Part shown: piece after piece, positions 11,365-22,586 of the stretch
How positions within the stretch are numbered: the first letter of the stretch is position 1
Layout: each line of letters begins with the position of its first letter
Notes under the pieces: generated by a model
The model's database searches: none
Told to the model about the DNA's origin: nothing
Seen by the model: only the letters and a program-made list of their open reading frames with translations
Assembly: GCA_949592205.1 (NCBI GenBank)
Contig: CATIUR010000005.1
Coordinates: forward strand, 90,698,777-90,762,776
Direction: 5' to 3'
Length of the DNA: 64,000 nt
From: Helichrysum umbraculigerum
Taxonomy: Eukaryota > Streptophyta > Magnoliopsida > Asterales > Asteraceae
Program-made: the position numbers and the translations under genes

Positions 11365-12569
11365 GTAAGTATTTATATTTCAAAAGTTCATATGCAAAAT
11401 GGATGAGTATTTGATTAGTTGCTTTTGATGTTATTGTTAGTAATAGATGGTTGTATATGGTTAGAAATGTGTTTTGAGTAAGTTAGAAGATAGTAACATA
11501 TGTATTCTGCATGTTTGATTCGAGTTTGGTATTTGGTATTTGGTTTTCTGGGCTGTGCCATGATCGAACTGTTTTGCTGGGTTTTCATGTGGAAGCCGAT
11601 CGGCTATGCCAAAGCCGATCGGTTATGCTTTAAAAGCCGAACGGCTTAGTATAGCCGATAGGCTTTATTAGTTCAAAAACACATCAGAACTTGGACCTCG
11701 AATAAAAGTCTGAAAAATCAACAAGGGAAGCCGATCGGCTATGATGAGCCGATCGGTTATGTGAATTAAGCCGATCGGCTATGACAGTTGAAGCTGAACG
11801 GCTAAGACTAAATTTTGAAATAAAATAGTTAAATTCTTTGAATTGTAATCGCAATGTATAGGTGTATTTGGAAACCAAATATACAAGATAATTATGTTAC
11901 GGTCTAATTATATTACTGATTGTTTAATAGTGTAAGTATTAGCGTAAAGTCGTTAGTTGCTTAAGTACCACTTATTAATGACAAGTTCTAACTTGTGTTG
12001 TTGCGTGATGTTTCAGATACCCCAAAGACTCAGTGATTAGTAGCTGGGTGTGTTGACTGCAAAGGTATCGGTGAGTGGATTCAGAGCTCACCATTTAATT
12101 TAGTTGTGATCATTTGATTGCAACGAATAAACGTGAATATGTTTTGTTGATTATTTGATATACCTTGTTGACTGTGAACCTTTGTGCTATGTGTTTGGCC
12201 TTCGGGCATCAGTTGTTAACGAGGTCAACAGGTTGTTAAATGGTTGGTTGAACTAGGCAGGGGTTGAATGAATGATACAGAGTCGTACTTCATTTGTTGT
12301 GTGTTTGATTCTGTATTTGAGTTCAACTTCCACTAGTTATCGGTCTCGTCCGTAGGGCCATACGGATATGGTTGGGTAAGTGTTCTTGGGAAGCCACCCG
12401 GGCATTATGGTTATTCCCAGAGCCACCGATCCTCGTTAAGTTGTTGTTGATTTGTTGAATATCGTATTGCGGTTGCTTGAAGCGATTATATGATTATGCT
12501 AAGTTAGATGTTGTGTTATGAACTCACTCACTTAGCTTTGTGCTAATCCCTCGTTGTTACTTCCTGCAG
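11365..12569 (+). other. Putative two-intron leader in the 5' LTR of element E
   Basis: Donor TTTTGTAAGT (GTAAGT 11365-11370) follows a leader rich in CAT repeats. The acceptor GATGTTTCAG ends at 12016, the middle exon is 12017-12070 (54 nt), a second donor GTGAGT is 12071-12076, and a strong acceptor TTACTTCCTGCAG ends at 12569. Introns would be 652 and 499 nt; the first contains the palindrome cluster. Splicing is inferred from sequence only. Confidence 0.5.
11594..11812. repeat. Palindrome cluster AGCCGATCGGCT in the LTR of element E
   Basis: There are eight units: three perfect copies of the 12-bp palindrome AGCCGATCGGCT and five variants with one or two changes (for example AGCCGAACGGCT, AGCCGATAGGCT), most followed by TATG or TTATG. 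They span about 220 bp within putative leader intron 1. An identical cluster is in the 3' LTR. Confidence 0.88.
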
Positions 12570-12849
12570 ACTTTTGATTTTGAGCATGCGGGTGGGTAGC
12601 AGGAAGGTCAAACCTTGGAAGTATGGAATGTTTGATATTCAAGCTACTCTGATTATTTTGTTGTAACTCAGTTTAGTTTATATAATACCCCGACATGCTA
12701 ATCTTTTGAACAAGTTTTAAGTGGTAGTAACTAACCATCTAAATTGTTTTGGTATTTTGGAAAATATGTAATTAAGTAATGTGTTTTATTTATCTTCGCT
12801 TCCGTAATTTATATAATATTATTATTATGAAATGAGGGGTGTTATAAGT

Positions 12850-12861
12850 TGGTATCAGAGC
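12850..12861 (+). promoter_or_regulatory. Primer binding site, initiator-Met tRNA (element E)
   Basis: TGGTATCAGAGC, 3 bases after the 5' LTR end. It is complementary to the 3' end of initiator-Met tRNA. Confidence 0.95.
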
Positions 12862-13020
12862 ATAGTTTTGGGGTAATTGAGCATTGTAGAATGTTCAATC
12901 CCAAAACTGTAGCGTGGTATGTCAAACATTCCTGGGTATGGGATTTAGCATTGGTTGTGAAATTGTTAGTAGATAGGTGCTAACGATTAACAAGTTTCAA
13001 GTGTTGTGTTGATTTCAGAA

Positions 13021-16000
13021 ATGGCAGATGACGAGCAACCGACCACCAACCCCAATAATGCCTCTCGGTATGTCGTTCCTCCTGTAGCGACTAATGTTCG
13101 GGAAGGTACATCTCATCAAGGAGGTGAAGAAACCAATAGGGATGAGTATATACATGAGATAGAAGATGAATTGATATTTCTGAGAGAGTTTAAAAGGAAA
13201 GCGGAGGAAGCCGCAGCTAGGCAACTTTTGCAACAACAATCTTCAGTATTTGGTGCTAGTCCATCTTCTCAAACCAATAAGATGTGTACATTCAAAACTT
13301 TTATGTCTTGCAAACCACCGGAGTTCCATGGGAGTACCAATCCAACTGTGGCTTTAAATTGGTTAAGGGATATTGAACGCAAGTTTGATGTGATTAGTTG
13401 TGAGGAAGAATCTAAGGTCAAGTTTGCTGTGCAATGCATGAAGGATGATGCTATGGTTTGGTGGGATTCAATAACGGGGCATTTAACTTCACAACAAAAG
13501 GAATCTATTCGATGGAATGACTTTCATCAAGTAGTGCGTAACCAATATTGTTCTGATTTTCATATGGCACAAATTAGGAGGGATTTTGTGAATCTGCAAT
13601 TAACGGATAATATGACCATGGAGGAATTGATAGCTCAATTTACCGAAAAACTTCGATTTGTTCAACAATGGGTTCCGGAGGAGAAGACGAAGATAGAACA
13701 GTTTGTGGATACTTTACCCCATAACTACCGTACTACCGTGAGACTAGCCACTAGTTTATCTCAGGCTTTTAATCTGGCGCGATCAGTTGATAGTGATATT
13801 AGAGGTTCCCGTGAAACTCGATTTAGAGATAATTCTTCAAAGTCTAGAGCGGATTCCTCTAGTAAAGGGAAATCAAATTGGCAAGGTAATCGTCAGACTA
13901 AGAAGTATGTTAGTAAGAGTAGTTCGTCTGGAAGTTCAAATTGGTGTAGTACATGCAAATCTAGACATTCGGGGCCGTGCACTCCGCAAACAAATAAGTG
14001 TCTGAAATGTGGTGAACTTGGTCATGAGATAAGAAATTGTCGTTATCCGAATTTCGTGTGTTGGACTTGTAAGAAGGAGGGACATCGAGTGGGGCAATGT
14101 CCAGAGGCGGGGAAATCGGGGACTGGTTCGGTCGGGAGTTCGGCATCTTCCGGTCAGAAAAGGAAGAATCCTCCACCAGCAACCAGTCGGGCTTTTCAAA
14201 TGACAGTCAATGAGGCTGTGCATACAGAAGATGTTATCACTGGTACATTCTTTATAAACTCTGTACCGGCTCGTGTTTTATTTGATTCTGGTGCTACTTG
14301 TACTTTCATATCTGTATGCTTCTGTGACAAGTTGAAAGTAGTGCCTACTGTGATAACCAAGCCCATAGAAGTAGAAATTGTTAGCGGTAAACTAGTTCCT
14401 GTTACCACCTCGGTGACTGGAGCTAATATTGTGATTGATGACCGAACTTTCCCTATTTCATTCTTGTTGATGCCAATCCCTAGTTTTGACGTAATAGTTG
14501 GTATGGATTGGTTAAGTCAGAATAGGGCTAGCATTGATTGCCACCAAAAGTTGATTAGGATCCCAATCTCCGACGGGTCATACGTTGTGGCTCGAGGAGA
14601 ACGGGATGGTATGTCTATTCCCCAGATTTCAATGATGAAGGCTAGGAAGTCATTATCCAAAGGTTGCGAGTCCTACTTAGCTTATGTAGTTGATGTTAAA
14701 CTTGAAAGAAAAGTTATTTCCGATGTACCGGTTGTGTGTGAATACTCTGAGGTATTTCCTGATGAGTTACCTGGATTGCCACCAGTTAGGGAAGTTGAGT
14801 ACCGTATTGATCTTGTGCCTGGTTCGTCGCCTGTAGCTAAAGCTCCTTATAGGTTAGCTCCTTCTGAGATTCGTGAAATGATGAATCAGATACAGGAACT
14901 GTTGGATAAGGATTTTATCAGACCTAGTTCTTCGCCGTGGGGTGCACCAGTATTATTTGTGAAAAAGAAAGACGGGTCGTTGCGCATGTGTATTGATTAT
15001 AGAGAGTTGAGCAAGAGAACGGTAAAGAATAAATACCCTCTGCCTAGAATAGATGACTTGTTTGATCAGTTGCAGGGTTCTTCAGTGTATTCTAAAATTG
15101 ATTTGAGGTCGGGTTATCATCAGGTTCGTGTTCGTGAAGAGGATATACCGAAAACTGCTTTTCGTACTAGATACGGGCATTATGAATTTTTGGTCATGCC
15201 TTTTGGTTTGACGAATGCTCCAGCTGTATTTATGGATTTAATGAACCGGGTTTGTAGACCTTTCTTGGATAAATTTGTTATTGTTTTCATTGACGATATT
15301 CTCGTGTATTCGAAATCTGAAGATGAGCATGCTTTGCATTTAAGATTAGTTCTGGATACGTTGAAGCGAGAACAGTTGTATGCTAAGTTTTCTAAGTGCG
15401 AATTTTGGATTCGGGAAGTTCAATTTTTGGGTCATGTAATTTGTAAAGATGGTGTGAAAGTGGATCCAACTAAAGTCGAGGCTGTGATGAAATGGAACGC
15501 CCCAAAGTCGGCTTCGGAAATAAAGAGCTTTCTTGGATTAGCGGGTTATTACCGGAAGTTTATAAAAGATTTTTCTAAAATTGCCGGTCCTTTAACCAAG
15601 TTGACCCGTAAGGATGAGAAATTCGTATGGACTGATCGTCAGGAGTATGCGTTCCAAACATTAAGACAAATGTTGTGTCAGGCACCGGTGTTAGCATTAC
15701 CAGAGGGTTCCGATGATTTCATCGTTTATTGTGATGCTTCTTTTTCGGGTTTGGGCTGTGTTCTTATGCAAAGAGATAAAGTTATTGCCTATGCTTCTCG
15801 TCAGTTGAAACCGCATGAAAAGAATTATCCCACTCACGATTTAGAACTTGCAGCGGTTGTATTTGCCCTAAAACTTTGGAGACACTACTTGTATGGAACT
15901 CGATGTGTAGTTTGTACGGATCATAAAAGTTTGCAGTATGTGTTTTCCCAAAAAGAGTTGAACATGCGTCAGAGACGATGGCTTGAATTGATCAAAGATT

Positions 16001-17574
16001 ATGACTGTGAAATTAGATATCATCCGGGCAAAGCTAATGTGGTTGCGGATGCTCTAAGTCGAAAGGGTGCTTCTGATCGAATCTTCTATTTGAAAGTAAA
16101 TGTTTCCTCTGACTTGATTGATCGAATCAAAATTGTACAATTAGAAGCCTTGTTGGATCACAATTTAAAGTCCGAAATTATGTTGAAAAGAAAAGATGAG
16201 TTAGTGGACGATTCAAGAGGATTGAAAACTTTTAAGTCTCGGGTGTGGATTCCTTTACTGGGTGGAATTCGGGATACGATTTTGAATGAAGCTCATAAGT
16301 CTAAGTTAACTGTTCATCCCGGTAGTACTCGAATGTATAACGACTTAAAACCTTTGTATTGGTGGCCCACGATGAAGACTGACATTGCACGGTTTGTTGG
16401 TAATTGTCATATATGCGCGCAAGTTAAAGCTGAACATCAAAAGCCGTACGGATCACTGAAACAGTTGGAAATTCCCGAGTGGAAATGGGAACATATAACC
16501 ATGGATTTTGTAACTAAACTGCCGCGTACCGTTCGAGGTAATGACATGGTTTGGGTTATCGTTGATCGGTTGACGAAAAGTGCGCATTTTCTTGCTGCGA
16601 GTGAGACTACTTCCTTGACTAAGCTCGCCCAGTTGTATCTTAATGAAATTGTATCAAGACATGGTATTCCTGTGTCGATTGTGTCAGACCGAGATTCCCG
16701 TTTTGTTTCTCATTTTTGGCAGAGTCTTCAACAAGAATTGGGTACTCGTGTAAATCTAAGTACAGCGTATCATCCACAAACAGACGGTCAATCAGAACGA
16801 ACGATTCAAACATTAGAGGATATGCTTCGTGCCTGTGTATTGGAATATGGAGGTTCATGGGATTCACATCTTCCATTGGTCGAATTTGCTTATAACAATT
16901 CGTATCACTCCAGTATCGGTATGCCTCCGTATGAGATGTTGTATGGTCGTCGTTGTAGAACACCGACATGTTGGTTGGAAGCCGGTGAGAAACAGTTTGC
17001 TGGACCCGACATTGTGCAAATGACCGCGGATAAGGTAGCAATTGCACGTGAGAAGTTGAAAGCCGCGCGCGATAGACAGAAAAAGTATGCGGATCCGAAA
17101 AGGCGACCGGTTGTATTTTCCGAAGGTGAACTAGTCTACCTTAAAGTTTCTCCGTGGAAGGGTGTGATTCGTTTTGGGAAACGGGGAAAGTTGGCACCTA
17201 GATACATTGGTCCATTCAAAATTCGACATGTGGTTAATGACCAGTCAGTGACATTGGATCTTCCTCCTGAGCTTTCGGGTATTCATAGTACGTTTAATGT
17301 GTGTTATTTGAGGAGGTGTAACATCGAGGACCAGTCGCAAATACTTCCTTTGAAGGATTTAAAAGTTGATAGAACTCAAAAGTTAGTTGAAGAACCGGTA
17401 GAAATCCTAGATAGGAAAATTACCAAACTTAGGAAGAAACAAATTCCTATGGTACTTGTAAAGTGGAAACATAGTTTAGGGTCCAACTTGACTTGGGAGT
17501 CCGAGGAGTCGATGAAGTCCAGATATCCTGGATTGTTTGATGGTGTTGAGATTTCGGGGACGAAATCTCCTTAA
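13021..17574 (+). CDS. Gag-Pol polyprotein of element E (1,517 aa, intact)
   Basis: The ATG at 13021 is chosen because the frame upstream offers only GTG or TTG. Domains by residue: Gag capsid with WWDS near 147; three Cys-rich fingers at about 309-360, including CLKCGELGHEIRNC (327-340) and CWTCKKEGHRVGQC (347-360); protease FDSGAT with catalytic Asp 422; RT with CIDYREL near 656 and catalytic FIDD Asp pair 758-759; RNase H with YCDAS Asp near 905; integrase HHCC finger from about 1092; catalytic triad Asp 1162, Asp 1223, Glu 1259 with the standard D-35-E spacing; GPY/F near 1393; and a chromodomain-like tail near 1457-1508 (EEPVEILDRKITKL, NLTWESEESM). Gag and Pol share one frame, usual for this clade. 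It would act in cytoplasmic particles and then in the nucleus. It appears functional. Confidence 0.96.
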   Translation: MADDEQPTTNPNNASRYVVPPVATNVREGTSHQGGEETNRDEYIHEIEDELIFLREFKRKAEEAAARQLLQQQSSVFGASPSSQTNKMCTFKTFMSCKPPEFHGSTNPTVALNWLRDIERKFDVISCEEESKVKFAVQCMKDDAMVWWDSITGHLTSQQKESIRWNDFHQVVRNQYCSDFHMAQIRRDFVNLQLTDNMTMEELIAQFTEKLRFVQQWVPEEKTKIEQFVDTLPHNYRTTVRLATSLSQAFNLARSVDSDIRGSRETRFRDNSSKSRADSSSKGKSNWQGNRQTKKYVSKSSSSGSSNWCSTCKSRHSGPCTPQTNKCLKCGELGHEIRNCRYPNFVCWTCKKEGHRVGQCPEAGKSGTGSVGSSASSGQKRKNPPPATSRAFQMTVNEAVHTEDVITGTFFINSVPARVLFDSGATCTFISVCFCDKLKVVPTVITKPIEVEIVSGKLVPVTTSVTGANIVIDDRTFPISFLLMPIPSFDVIVGMDWLSQNRASIDCHQKLIRIPISDGSYVVARGERDGMSIPQISMMKARKSLSKGCESYLAYVVDVKLERKVISDVPVVCEYSEVFPDELPGLPPVREVEYRIDLVPGSSPVAKAPYRLAPSEIREMMNQIQELLDKDFIRPSSSPWGAPVLFVKKKDGSLRMCIDYRELSKRTVKNKYPLPRIDDLFDQLQGSSVYSKIDLRSGYHQVRVREEDIPKTAFRTRYGHYEFLVMPFGLTNAPAVFMDLMNRVCRPFLDKFVIVFIDDILVYSKSEDEHALHLRLVLDTLKREQLYAKFSKCEFWIREVQFLGHVICKDGVKVDPTKVEAVMKWNAPKSASEIKSFLGLAGYYRKFIKDFSKIAGPLTKLTRKDEKFVWTDRQEYAFQTLRQMLCQAPVLALPEGSDDFIVYCDASFSGLGCVLMQRDKVIAYASRQLKPHEKNYPTHDLELAAVVFALKLWRHYLYGTRCVVCTDHKSLQYVFSQKELNMRQRRWLELIKDYDCEIRYHPGKANVVADALSRKGASDRIFYLKVNVSSDLIDRIKIVQLEALLDHNLKSEIMLKRKDELVDDSRGLKTFKSRVWIPLLGGIRDTILNEAHKSKLTVHPGSTRMYNDLKPLYWWPTMKTDIARFVGNCHICAQVKAEHQKPYGSLKQLEIPEWKWEHITMDFVTKLPRTVRGNDMVWVIVDRLTKSAHFLAASETTSLTKLAQLYLNEIVSRHGIPVSIVSDRDSRFVSHFWQSLQQELGTRVNLSTAYHPQTDGQSERTIQTLEDMLRACVLEYGGSWDSHLPLVEFAYNNSYHSSIGMPPYEMLYGRRCRTPTCWLEAGEKQFAGPDIVQMTADKVAIAREKLKAARDRQKKYADPKRRPVVFSEGELVYLKVSPWKGVIRFGKRGKLAPRYIGPFKIRHVVNDQSVTLDLPPELSGIHSTFNVCYLRRCNIEDQSQILPLKDLKVDRTQKLVEEPVEILDRKITKLRKKQIPMVLVKWKHSLGSNLTWESEESMKSRYPGLFDGVEISGTKSP

Positions 17575-17586
17575 GGAGGGGAGATT
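17572..17586 (+). promoter_or_regulatory. Polypurine tract of element E
   Basis: TAAGGAGGGGAGATT ends directly at the 3' LTR and overlaps the stop codon of Gag-Pol. It primes plus-strand DNA synthesis. Confidence 0.9.
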
Positions 17587-19514
17587 TGTAACATCCTCTC
17601 CGACAGCCTGGTATTTTCTATTTATATTTGCATATTTAATTGTTTTAAATAATTATGTGATATAATTGTTTAATTATGTAAGTTGGTGAAATAGGTCTTA
17701 GGACTTATTGTGGATAGTTAAATGTTGCTTGTTTTAATTTATTAAAGTTGACGGTATAATAAAATAGAATTCTCGCAAATGATTTTTAGGTTCCAGACAA
17801 TAAATTTAGAGCGGATATAAATTACCCACAATGTTAACTGGTTAAAAAGGTGGACCGATCCATTATTAGTTACTTTACCAATTTTTCTTTCCATTTCAAA
17901 TGAAACCATAAACCCTAATTAGTAAAAATCAAGAGAGATCATCAAATTGGGAAGTGTTTGGAGATTGGAATTTACAAGCTACAATCATCATCATCATCCT
18001 CTAGCTATTATCTTAGTGTCCATCTATCTTTTGTAAGTATTTATATTTCAAAAGTTCATATGCAAAATGGATGAGTATTTGATTAGTTGTTTTTGATGTT
18101 ATTGTTAGTAATAGATGGTTGTATATGGTTAGAAATGTGTTTTGAGTAAGTTAGAAGATAGTAACATATGTATTCTGCATGTTTGATTCGAGTTTGGTAT
18201 TTGGTATTTGGTTTTCTGGGCTGTGCCATGATCGAACTGTTTTGCTGGGTTTTCATGTGGAAGCCGATCGGCTATGCCAAAGCCGATCGGTTATGCTTTA
18301 AAAGCCGAACGGCTTAGTATAGCCGATAGGCTTTATTAGTTCAAAAACACATCAGAACTTGGACCTCGAATAAAAGTCTGAAAAATCAACAAGGGAAGCC
18401 GATCGGCTATGATGAGCCGATCGGTTATGTGAATTAAGCCGATCGGCTATGACAGTTGAAGCTGAACGGCTAAGACTAAATTTTGAAATAAAATAGTTAA
18501 ATTCTTTGAATTGTAATCGCAATGTATAGGTGTATTTGGAAACCAAATATACAAGATAATTATGTTACGGTCTAATTATATTACTGATTGTTTAATAGTG
18601 TAAGTATTAGCGTAAAGTCGTTAGTTGCTTAAGTACCACTTATTAATGACAAGTTCTAACTTGTGTTGTTGCGTGATGTTTCAGATACCCCAAAGACTCA
18701 GTGATTAGTAGCTGGGTGTGTTGACTGCAAAGGTATCGGTGAGTGGATTCAGAGCTCACCATTTAATTTAGTTGTGATCATTTGATTGCAACGAATAAAC
18801 GTGAATATGTTTTGTTGATTATTTGATATACCTTGTTGACTGTGAACCTTTGTGCTATGTGTTTGGCCTTCGGGCATCAGTTGTTAACGAGGTCAACAGG
18901 TTGTTAAATGGTTGGTTGAACTAGGCAGGGGTTGAATGAATGATACAGAGTCGTACTTCATTTGTTGTGTGTTTGATTCTGTATTTGAGTTCAACTTCCA
19001 CTAGTTATCGGTCTCGTCCGTAGGGCCATACGGATATGGTTGGGTAAGTGTTCTTGGGAAGCCACCCGGGCATTATGGTTATTCCCAGAGCCACCGATCC
19101 TCGTTAAGTTGTTGTTGATTTGTTGAATATCGTATTGCGGTTGCTTGAAGCGATTATATGATTATGCTAAGTTAGATGTTGTGTTATGAACTCACTCACT
19201 TAGCTTTGTGCTAATCCCTCGTTGTTACTTCCTGCAGACTTTTGATTTTGAGCATGCGGGTGGGTAGCAGGAAGGTCAAACCTTGGAAGTATGGAATGTT
19301 TGATATTCAAGCTACTCTGATTATTTTGTTGTAACTCAGTTTAGTTTATATAATACCCCGACATGCTAATCTTTTGAACAAGTTTTAAGTGGTAGTAACT
19401 AACCATCTAAATTGTTTTGGTATTTTGGAAAATATGTAATTAAGTAATGTGTTTTATTTATCTTCGCTTCCGTAATTTATATAATATTATTATTATGAAA
19501 TGAGGGGTGTTATA
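17587..19514 (+). repeat. 3' LTR of element E (1,928 bp)
   Basis: Identical to the 5' LTR except T at 18090. It is preceded by the PPT and followed by GAAAT. It would provide polyadenylation. It carries the second copy of the palindrome cluster (18262-18480) and of the candidate splice sites. Confidence 0.96.
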
Positions 19515-19519
19515 GAAAT

Positions 19520-20438
19520 CATCTCGCGACACGGTGTACCTATCTCGATCATCTCGGATAGGGACAGCCGTTTTACTTCTAACTTTTGGCAATCGCTACA
19601 GAAATCCCTTGGTACTCGTCTGGATATGAGTACTGCTTATCACCCGCAAACCGATGGCCAAAGCGAGCGAACTATTCAAACACTGGAGGATATGCTACGA
19701 GCCTGCGTAGTCGACTTCGGTACTTCTTGGGAAAATCATTTACCGTTGTGCGAGTTCTCGTACAACAACAGTTATCATACCAGCATAAAGGCTGCACCCT
19801 TCGAGGCACTTTACGGACGTAAGTGCCGATCACCTGTCTGTTGGACTGAGTTAGGAGAATCCCAACTCACGGGTCCAGAAATCATTCAAGAAACTACTGA
19901 GAAAATCGTTGGTATTCAAAACCGGCTGAAAGCCGCACGTGATCGTCAGAAAAGCTATGCTGACGTGAGACGCAAACACCTTGAGTTCCAGGTAGGAGAC
20001 AAGGTACTTCTCAAGGTGGCACCGTGGAAAGGTGTTATTCGATTCGGGAAACGAGGCAAACTAAATCCTAGATACATCGGACCATTCGAAATCCTTGAAA
20101 GGATTGGTCCAGTGGCCTATCGCCTGCAACTTCCTGCTGAACTTAGCAGCGTACACAACACATTCCACATTTCTAACTTGAAGAAATGTCTGTCTGACGA
20201 GACACTGATTATACCGCTCGACGAAATTCAAATCGATGATAAACTTCATTTTGTCGAGGAACCTATGGAAATCATGGACCGTGAGGTCAAGCAATTGAAA
20301 CAGAGTCGTATTCCCATCGTAAAAGTCAGGTGGAATTCTAGGCGCGGCCCTGAGTTCACCTGGGAACGGGAAGACCAAATGCGACAGAAATATCCACATC
20401 TCTTCCCAGACAACGCACCGTCCGTGCACTCAAGCTAA
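19520..20438 (+). pseudogene. Gag-Pol of element D, last part (integrase core, GPY/F, chromodomain)
   Basis: The reading frame resumes exactly after the GAAAT duplication, in phase with the part ending at 10918. It holds the second catalytic Asp (IISDRDSRF), the DDE Glu region (TDGQSERTIQT), the GPY/F module (LNPRYIGPFEIL) and a C-terminal chromodomain-like segment (EEPMEIMDREVKQL, then FTWEREDQM). The chromodomain places D among chromoviruses that target heterochromatin. It ends at a TAA before the PPT. Removing E and one GAAAT copy would restore continuity, as expected for a clean insertion. Confidence 0.9.
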
Positions 20439-20456
20439 TTTCGGGACGAAATTTCT

Positions 20457-20471
20457 TTAACAAGGGGAGAA
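20457..20471 (+). promoter_or_regulatory. Polypurine tract of element D
   Basis: AACAAGGGGAGAA lies directly before the 3' LTR, the same tract as in element I. It is preceded by the short inverted motif TTTCGGGACGAAA that also occurs in E and I. Confidence 0.85.
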
Positions 20472-21187
20472 TGTAACACCTGCTAAATTAGGATAATTAA
20501 TTATGCCTAATTACTTGTGATTAGTTGTAATTAGTATGTAATAGGACTAATTGCAGACTCAATTTGTATATATATATATAAGGTGAATTATATATATATG
20601 TGTGTGTACTTACGCGATTTGGATTAATCGTACGAATTAACCGGACGGAGTCCGACACAGTTACTTGGTCGTTGGTGACAGAAACTTACCGAAATAATGA
20701 GAACATATTTTATTATATAAAATACACAGCGAACAAACATTATTTATAATATCGCGACGACATTTTAAATAATTTAACGAATACGTATTAAACGCGAGTT
20801 AAGAATTTTAATACTTCGACAAATGTTTTTATAATTAATTTCAAGGTATTTCATTAAAACATTCCCGTCACCTTTTAAAAATATAACTGCTTGATATAGC
20901 GTTTAAACGACGGAGGAAACGAACACTGCGCGGAGCACGGAATGGGGACTGTGAGGTGAGGCTTTCACCTACACCCCACCTCCCTCCTCCTTCTCTTCCT
21001 TATTTCTTTCTTTTTCTTTTCTCTTTCTTCTCTCCATTTTCTCTCAAAAGGATCCACCACCACCATCACTCAAAAACGCCAAATAACACCTCAAGGAGCA
21101 CTCGGATTATACCCTCCGTTTGGAAGAAAAACACCACCGCATCACGATCTACATTCCTATCTTTCCGGATTTTCATTTCGGCATTTC

Positions 21188-22586
21188 GTAAGTTTTCGAC
21201 AAAACCCAAAACTCTCCGTTTTTACTCATTTTTACGTTTTTATGGTTTATATATGCTTAAAATGTCCAAAAATGGGTTGGGTAAAAGATTTGGACCGAAC
21301 GGAAGCTTTTCGACCGATTTTCCGGCCACCAAATTCCGATCAGACCGCTACGTCGCAGAGACGCTGGACTATCTGCGACGTAGCTCAAAACGTCGCATTT
21401 TGTGGCCAACGTCGCATTTAGCGACGTCACGGCCTACGTCGCACAGATATCCCAACGTCGCACTAGCGACGCAGCCTATTACGTCGCATTAACTTGCGGA
21501 CGTCGCACATAGCGACGTAGACTTTTACGTCGCAAACCGAACCAACGTCGCATTAGCGACGTCGCCTCCTACGTCGCATTGATTTGCGAAGGTCGCATCA
21601 TGCGACGTACCTCCCTACGTCGCACCCTACGTCGCATGCTACGTCGCATGCTACGTCGCACAAACCAGAACCTTGAAAAGTCAGATTTTACTAAGTGTCG
21701 AACTTACACAACTTCAAATACTTATGTCATACGACTAAACAAACGTCATAGAGCATACTTTCTATTACAATTACATTAAATTGCGTTATAAATGATAACA
21801 CTTTGAATCATTATTACAAACCGTCACCAACGGGCCATATTTGTTTTCAAACTACAAACGGATTACTAAACAAACACTTGGACATAATGAGTTGTGTAAA
21901 CAACTAGCCTAGATGGTCTTGCGAGACATCTACTTACTTAACTTTATATGTTTAGGCATTTGAAGGTTACGGGTTCGGAGAACCTACAGTTGATATTACT
22001 TACTCGTTTATTGATATAAACGTACTTGCAAAGACTCAGGTGAGTCTTACGGCCCCACTTTTACTGTTTTATCTTATTGGGGGGGATACATGCTACTACT
22101 TTTTCTTGAACACAAGTACTAAACTGTTTACTATACCAAACGGAATTGCATGAGTTGTTACTATTTACAGAAGTCTCTCCATCATATATCGTTAGTTATG
22201 GACTTAAGCGCGAACAGTAGTTAATGGATCCATTAGGGAAATGACCCTCCCCACCCGGGGCAGTAGCGCTGCCACGTACCGATTTACACGTATAAACGGG
22301 TGACAACTTATTCGTTACTGATGCTTGCTCACTTACGAGCATGTCACGGGAGCAAACATATTATTACGGGTTAAGCTTCGATTATGAGCCTCATGGCAAC
22401 GGTATAAACTTACTTATTTACATTTGCTGGACTGCAAATACTGATTTTACGATTGCTGGATTGCAATGGCTGATTTTACGCCTACGGGCACTTCTAATGA
22501 AATCTCGTGTTCAAAGCCGATATTATTTACAAACCTGTGAGATTCACCAACCTTTTTGGTTGACACTTTTTAGCATGTTTTCTCAG
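21188..22586 (+). other. Putative two-intron leader in the LTR of element D
   Basis: Candidate donor GTAAGT (21188-21193) follows a C/A-rich leader. The acceptor ATATGTTTAG ends at 21955, the middle exon is 21956-22039 (84 nt), a second donor CAG/GTGAGT starts at 22040, and a second acceptor GTTTTCTCAG ends at 22586. Introns would be 768 and 547 nt. The sites were picked by eye; support comes from the same layout in E, I and J. Confidence 0.5.
21345..21662. repeat. ACGTCGCA/TGCGACGT motif array in the LTR of element D
   Basis: About twenty copies of ACGTCGCA, or its complement TGCGACGT, are spaced 10-20 bp over about 320 bp, often in opposed pairs around short spacers. Each holds an ACGT core, the core of plant bZIP sites. 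GC content is far above the rest of the LTR. It lies inside putative leader intron 1. Confidence 0.85.

Larger units (their letters stand above)
10919..12846 (+). repeat. 5' LTR of element E (1,928 bp)
   Basis: It begins TGTAACATCC and ends GGGGTGTTATA, so the terminal dinucleotide is TA rather than the usual CA. A TATA-like GGTATAATAAAAT lies near 11085. It holds the AGCCGATCGGCT palindrome cluster (11594-11812) and a candidate two-intron leader. The 5' LTR would provide promoter and leader. Confidence 0.95.
10919..19514 (+). mobile_element. Element E: complete, very young Tekay-type chromovirus
   Basis: 8,596 bp with a 5' LTR (10919-12846), iMet PBS (12850-12861), one uninterrupted Gag-Pol frame, a PPT and a 3' LTR (17587-19514). 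The 5-bp duplication GAAAT flanks it (10914-10918, 19515-19519). The two 1,928-bp LTRs differ at one base only (C at 11422, T at 18090) in my full comparison. All catalytic residues I can check are present, so it may be autonomous. Confidence 0.97.

Noticed and set aside
11594..11812. Regular palindromic units in LTRs as a CRISPR array
   Set aside because: Units are 12 bp with irregular spacers, repeated in both LTRs of a retrotransposon in plant DNA.
16640..17047. Minus-strand frame of 135 codons within element E
   Set aside because: Shadow of the integrase coding frame.
20956..21492. 178-codon frame in the LTR of D as a gene
   Set aside because: It spans the C/A-rich leader, the putative donor and the CGTCGCA array; low complexity and no domain.
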